From Occallatibacter savannae (lineage in GTDB: Bacteria; Acidobacteriota; Terriglobia; Terriglobales; Acidobacteriaceae), in NCBI RefSeq assembly GCF_003131205.1, contig NZ_QFFY01000001.1:620001-684000 (forward strand): 64,000 nt of DNA, given 5' to 3'. The translations under genes and the position numbers were made by a program. This document shows positions 60,727-64,000 of this stretch, piece by piece. Position 1 is the first letter of the stretch. Each line of letters opens with the position of its first letter. The notes under the pieces were generated by a model, which worked only from the letters and a program-made list of their open reading frames with translations, did not search any database and was not told the DNA's origin.

Positions 60727-61908
60727 CTAGTACAGCCTGAAGTTCACCTCAATACTCATCATCACCGGCACAGGTTTACCTTCCTTCATCGCCGGCTTGA
60801 ACTTGTACTTCCGCACCGCTTCAAGCGCCTTCTCATCCAGCCCCATGCCCAAAGGGCGAACCACACGCGGATTCTGCGGATTTCCCTGCGCATCCACAAT
60901 CAGCGAGATCAACACCACGCCCTGGTACTTCGCGCGACGCGCCTCATCGCTGAACTCAGCCTCAGGCGTGAAGATCGGGATCGGTGCAGAAACACCGCCG
61001 CCAATCCGGTAGACCCCGCCGCCGGTATTGCCGCCGCTCCCCGGCCCAAATCCATTTCCATTGCCCGAGCCAAGGCCGCCGCCGTAGCCGCTGCCCATTC
61101 CGCCTCCGCCACCCGAGCCATTCGAAGCCAGGCTAACGTTCGCGGAGTTCTTCACGCCAAAGTTCACCATCTCCGGGTTATCCGGCAGGGTAATGTCCTT
61201 CTGCACGTTGATCGCAGGCGTAAAGGCGAGCTTCGGCTTCTCCAACACCGGCACCATTGGAGGCGTGATCGGATCCTTCATCCGCGGAGGCAACTTGCCC
61301 TTCATCGGATCCACAATGTCATGCGATCCGCCGCCGCCACCGCCGCCTGCGGGAGCCGTCATCTTCGGCGCCTTCAGAATGTCGCTAACATCCACGTTAG
61401 TCAGGTCGACCTTCGGCTTCACCACCGGATGAATGATCGTCAGCCCCAGCCAGATCGCCACCGCCAGAATCGCAAGATTCACCGCACCCGACGTGCCCAC
61501 TGCCCATGGATTGGTCTTCACCGCCATGCGGTCTACGACCGGGATCGGCTTCGACGTCAGAACAAGGGGGGGAAGCTTCGGGGGGAAGAAGACATCGTGA
61601 ATCTGATCGTAGAGCTCTTTCCAGATCGGCTTCTCTTCAAAAGGCTTCCCGAAGAACGAGTCAAACTCGTGTCCTTCGGCCGAGGGCAAGTCGTCCTTGA
61701 GCTCAGTCTGTGTAAGTACGTCGTTTGCCATAGATGCCGATGCTGGTCCTCTCTGCTGCGACCGCCCCGTCGGGCTATCGCTCACGTCCAGGTCCACCTC
61801 TCCATTATGCTCGACACTGCCCGCGCTTGTCTTTAGATGAGCTTTGGCAGTATCCAGGATTGCTGACTTCTCCAGAGAACCATAGCTCTCCGAAGTGAGA
61901 GTTCCCAT
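60727..61908 (-). CDS. TonB-family energy transducer protein
   Basis: A protein of about 393 residues if started at ATG 61908; ATG at 61731 (334 residues) and GTG at 61959 are alternatives, and none has a clear ribosome site. The N-terminus is acidic and cytoplasmic, one membrane segment follows (AVNLAILAVAIWLGLTII), then a Pro/Lys stretch and a Gly-rich linker (GSGGGGGMGSGYGGG). The C-terminal TonB domain reads RAKYQGVVLISLIVDAQGNP, then LGMGLDEKALEAVRKYKFKP and IEVNFRLY. It transmits inner-membrane energy to outer-membrane receptors. No ExbB/ExbD genes are nearby. Confidence 0.88.
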   Translation of the reverse strand: MGTLTSESYGSLEKSAILDTAKAHLKTSAGSVEHNGEVDLDVSDSPTGRSQQRGPASASMANDVLTQTELKDDLPSAEGHEFDSFFGKPFEEKPIWKELYDQIHDVFFPPKLPPLVLTSKPIPVVDRMAVKTNPWAVGTSGAVNLAILAVAIWLGLTIIHPVVKPKVDLTNVDVSDILKAPKMTAPAGGGGGGGSHDIVDPMKGKLPPRMKDPITPPMVPVLEKPKLAFTPAINVQKDITLPDNPEMVNFGVKNSANVSLASNGSGGGGGMGSGYGGGLGSGNGNGFGPGSGGNTGGGVYRIGGGVSAPIPIFTPEAEFSDEARRAKYQGVVLISLIVDAQGNPQNPRVVRPLGMGLDEKALEAVRKYKFKPAMKEGKPVPVMMSIEVNFRLY

Positions 61909-62132
61909 AAACGATAGACGGGCGGGGTAAGCAGTTGTTACCGCAAAATTCTCGCCCACCTCGATACTTCAATTCAATGAACCGAAAGTGCCAATGGTGT
62001 TAACTAAAACCAAATCATTCCGCCTCTGACCCGACCGACCCGCGCCCTCCAACCGGCACCCGTTGCGTCCCTCGACCCGCCATTTGATCTAAACTAAACA
62101 TTCAAGATTCTCTTTCGCTTACGGGAGTTCCA

Positions 62133-64000
62133 ATGTCTTCTGCGCCTGAACTAAAGGCGACCCTTTCTCTGCCGCAAACTGCCTTCCCCATGAAGGCAAA
62201 TCTGCCTCAGAATGAGCCCCTGCGCCTCAAAAAGTGGGCCGAACAGCGCCTTTACCAGAAGCTCCGCGAAGCCAGCGCCGGCCGTCCCGCCTACCTGCTT
62301 CACGACGGACCTCCCTACGCCAACGGCCCCATCCATCTCGGTCACGCCCTCAACAAGGGACTCAAAGACTTTGTCGTGAAGTCAAAAACTATGGCCGGCT
62401 TCGACTCGCCCTACGTCCCCGGCTTCGACTGCCATGGCCTGCCCATCGAGATCAAGGTCGACGAACAACTCGGCCGTAAAAAGCTGGAGATGCCCGCACC
62501 GGCAGTGCTGGATGCCTGCCGCGCCTACGCCCAGAAATACATTGACCTGCAAACGCAGCAATTCGAGCGCATCGGTGTCTTCGGGCGTTGGCAAAAGCCC
62601 TACATGACCATGGCCCGCGACTACGAGGCCCGCACTCTAGAGGCCTTCTACGGCTTCCTCGAGAAGGGCTTCGTCTACCGCGGACTCAAACCCGTCTACT
62701 GGTGCATCCACGACCGCACCGCCCTCGCCGAAGCCGAAGTCGAATACGAGAGCCACACCAGCCCATCCATCTACGTCCGCTATCGCATGACCTCCGCGCC
62801 CGAGGCCCTTACGCCTGCCCTCGCCGGACGCGAAGTCTACACCATCATCTGGACGACCACTCCATGGACCATACCCGCCTCCATGGCCGTCACCTTCCAT
62901 CCCGACTTCGAATACGTCGCCCTCTCCACATCGGACTCTCCACAAGGGGTGCCCCAGGTCCCTCGCACTTGGGGACCTGGGAGTGGTGCCCAAACCGGCG
63001 ACTCCTCCCCTGCGGGTAGCAGTGTGGGAAGCGGGAAAGCCGGCCCCGTCTACATCGTCGCCGCCGAACTCGCCCCCGCCGTCATCGCCGCCTGCAAGCT
63101 CGGCAACACCACTGAACTCGCCCGTTTCAAAGGCAGCCAGCTCGAGCACACCACCTACAAACACCCCTTCCTCGAGCGCAGCATCCTCGGCGTCCTTGGA
63201 ACCTACGTCACCGCCGACCAGGGTACCGGCGCAGTTCACACCGCTCCCTCCCACGGCGCCGACGACTTCTACACCGGCCAGCGCTATTCATTGGATCAGA
63301 CGTGCCGCGTCGACTCCGCCGGCCGCCTCCACGCCGATCCCGACGCCTGGAAGCTCGCCTCTCCGCCTCCTTTCGAAGACAAGACCGTCTGGCAGGCCAA
63401 CCCCATCGTCATCGCCATGCTCGAGGAACACCGCGCTCTTCTTGCCGTTAGCGACCTCCAGCACTCCTACCCCCACTGCTGGCGCTGCCACAACCCCGTG
63501 ATCTTCCGCGCCACAGAGCAGTGGTTCATCTCGCTTGAAACGCCGATGAAGCGCGCCGACGGCGCCGATACCACTTTCCGTCAACTCACCATCGAAGAAA
63601 TCGACAAGGTCGTCTGGGATCCCTCCTGGGGCAAAGAGCGCATCACCAACATGATCGCCACCCGCCCCGACTGGTGCATCAGCCGCCAGCGCATCTGGGG
63701 CGTGCCCATCGCCGTCTTCATGTGCGAGGGCTGCAACGACCCCATCATCGATCCCGCGCTCGACAAGAAGATCGTCGATCTCTTCGAACGCGAAGGCGCC
63801 GAAGCCTGGCACACTACCGCCATCTCCGACATCCTTCCCGCCGGAACCAGATGCGCCAGGTGCGGCGGCACCACGTTCCGCAAAGAGACCGACATCCTCG
63901 ACGTCTGGTTCGACTCCGGCACTAGCTGGTTCGCCGTCTGCGAATCCGACCCCGACCTCAGACCGGCTTACACAGCCTTCCAACGCGCAGAAACCTATCA
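62133..64000 (+). CDS. ileS: Isoleucyl-tRNA synthetase, 5' part
   Basis: The ATG at 62133 has GGGAG five bases upstream, and the frame stays open to the window edge (622 codons), so the KMSKS part and C-terminus are missing. The first half matches class I Ile[21 protein letters not shown] with the HIGH motif as HLGH (68-71), [28 protein letters not shown] of the editing domain, [13 protein letters not shown] and [16 protein letters not shown]. It charges tRNA-Ile. Residues about 267-302 are an extra Gly/Ser/Pro-rich insert encoded by a palindromic repeat (62946-62991 and flanks) between YVALSTSD and [10 protein letters not shown] in the editing domain. The frame is kept, so the enzyme is presumably active. 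Confidence 0.97.
   Translation, partial: MSSAPELKATLSLPQTAFPMKANLPQNEPLRLKKWAEQRLYQKLREASAGRPAYLLHDGPPYANGPIHLGHALNKGLKDFVVKSKTMAGFDSPYVPGFDCHGLPIEIKVDEQLGRKKLEMPAPAVLDACRAYAQKYIDLQTQQFERIGVFGRWQKPYMTMARDYEARTLEAFYGFLEKGFVYRGLKPVYWCIHDRTALAEAEVEYESHTSPSIYVRYRMTSAPEALTPALAGREVYTIIWTTTPWTIPASMAVTFHPDFEYVALSTSDSPQGVPQVPRTWGPGSGAQTGDSSPAGSSVGSGKAGPVYIVAAELAPAVIAACKLGNTTELARFKGSQLEHTTYKHPFLERSILGVLGTYVTADQGTGAVHTAPSHGADDFYTGQRYSLDQTCRVDSAGRLHADPDAWKLASPPPFEDKTVWQANPIVIAMLEEHRALLAVSDLQHSYPHCWRCHNPVIFRATEQWFISLETPMKRADGADTTFRQLTIEEIDKVVWDPSWGKERITNMIATRPDWCISRQRIWGVPIAVFMCEGCNDPIIDPALDKKIVDLFEREGAEAWHTTAISDILPAGTRCARCGGTTFRKETDILDVWFDSGTSWFAVCESDPDLRPAYTAFQRAETY
62946..62991. repeat. Palindromic repeat inserted in frame in ileS
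   Basis: CCCAGGTCCC (62953-62962), a nine-base loop, and GGGACCTGGG (62972-62981) form a perfect ten-pair inverted repeat. It is flanked by GGTGCCC on both sides (62948-62954, 62985-62991). It encodes part of an extra loop of ileS. From memory, similar GGGTGCCCCA-type palindromes are scattered in Acidobacteriota genomes. Confidence 0.7.

Noticed and set aside
62637..63983. Two long minus-strand open frames (205 and 231 residues) opposite ileS
   Set aside because: IleS is certain in this stretch; the antisense frames are Gly/Asp/Val-rich shadows caused by codon bias.
1..64000. CRISPR arrays, tRNA or rRNA genes, insertion sequences, prophage
   Set aside because: No regular spaced repeats, no tRNA cloverleaf-like run, no transposase or phage gene was recognised when reading both strands.

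Overview
The window looks like chromosomal DNA of an Acidobacteriota bacterium, probably class Terriglobia. The reasons are a moderately high GC content, a TonB-type energy transducer with a long acidic N-terminus, a glycoside hydrolase family 3 enzyme, a LigC-like ATP-dependent ligase, and a GC-rich palindromic repeat of a style I associate with this group. The lineage is inferred from gene content, not from a marker tree. No rRNA, tRNA, CRISPR array or insertion sequence was recognised.

About 1-51.7 kb is one very large surface-polysaccharide locus. It is read almost entirely on the minus strand, so the operon start is at the high-coordinate end. It begins with a NusG-like (RfaH/UpxY type) antiterminator (51.0-51.7 kb). 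Next come the envelope machinery (Wza-like export protein, beta-barrel protein, Wzz-like chain-length regulator, ExeA-like ATPase, BY-kinase-like ATPase) and a phosphoglycosyl transferase. A WbpB/WbpD/WbpE-like set for a diacetamido uronic acid follows, then acyltransferases, a Wzy-like ligase/polymerase, a Wzx-like flippase, a FkbM methyltransferase and glycosyltransferases (30.5-45.3 kb).

One plus-strand gene, a secreted beta-helix protein at 28.8-30.5 kb with a structured leader and a strong convergent terminator, separates this from a second half (1-28.3 kb). The second half holds an AlgD-like dehydrogenase, two asparagine-synthetase-like amidotransferases, an ATP-grasp enzyme, two deacetylase-like proteins, a Wzm/Wzt ABC exporter and a nonulosonic (sialic/legionaminic-like) acid module (NeuB, NeuA, NeuD, a CBS-domain nucleotidyltransferase, an SDR enzyme and a LegC-like aminotransferase). 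It also holds an unusual acetyltransferase-peptidase-winged-helix fusion, a pyruvyltransferase-like protein and a KpsC/S-like transferase cut by the window edge. The locus therefore appears to encode two glycan systems, one Wzx/Wzy-type and one ABC-exporter-type.

About 52-54.7 kb holds two sigma-54-activator-like genes just upstream of the operon. One is complete but has a receiver without its phospho-acceptor Asp. The other has lost the GAFTGA loop, the Walker B Glu and the DNA-binding domain. They are the natural candidates for control of the locus.

About 55-64 kb is housekeeping and metabolism: a hexose-6-phosphate mutarotase, a LigC-like ligase, a frameshifted small secreted protein, a hypothetical protein, a GH3 beta-glucosidase, a TonB-family protein, and the first two thirds of ileS. 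The ileS editing domain carries an in-frame palindromic repeat insertion.
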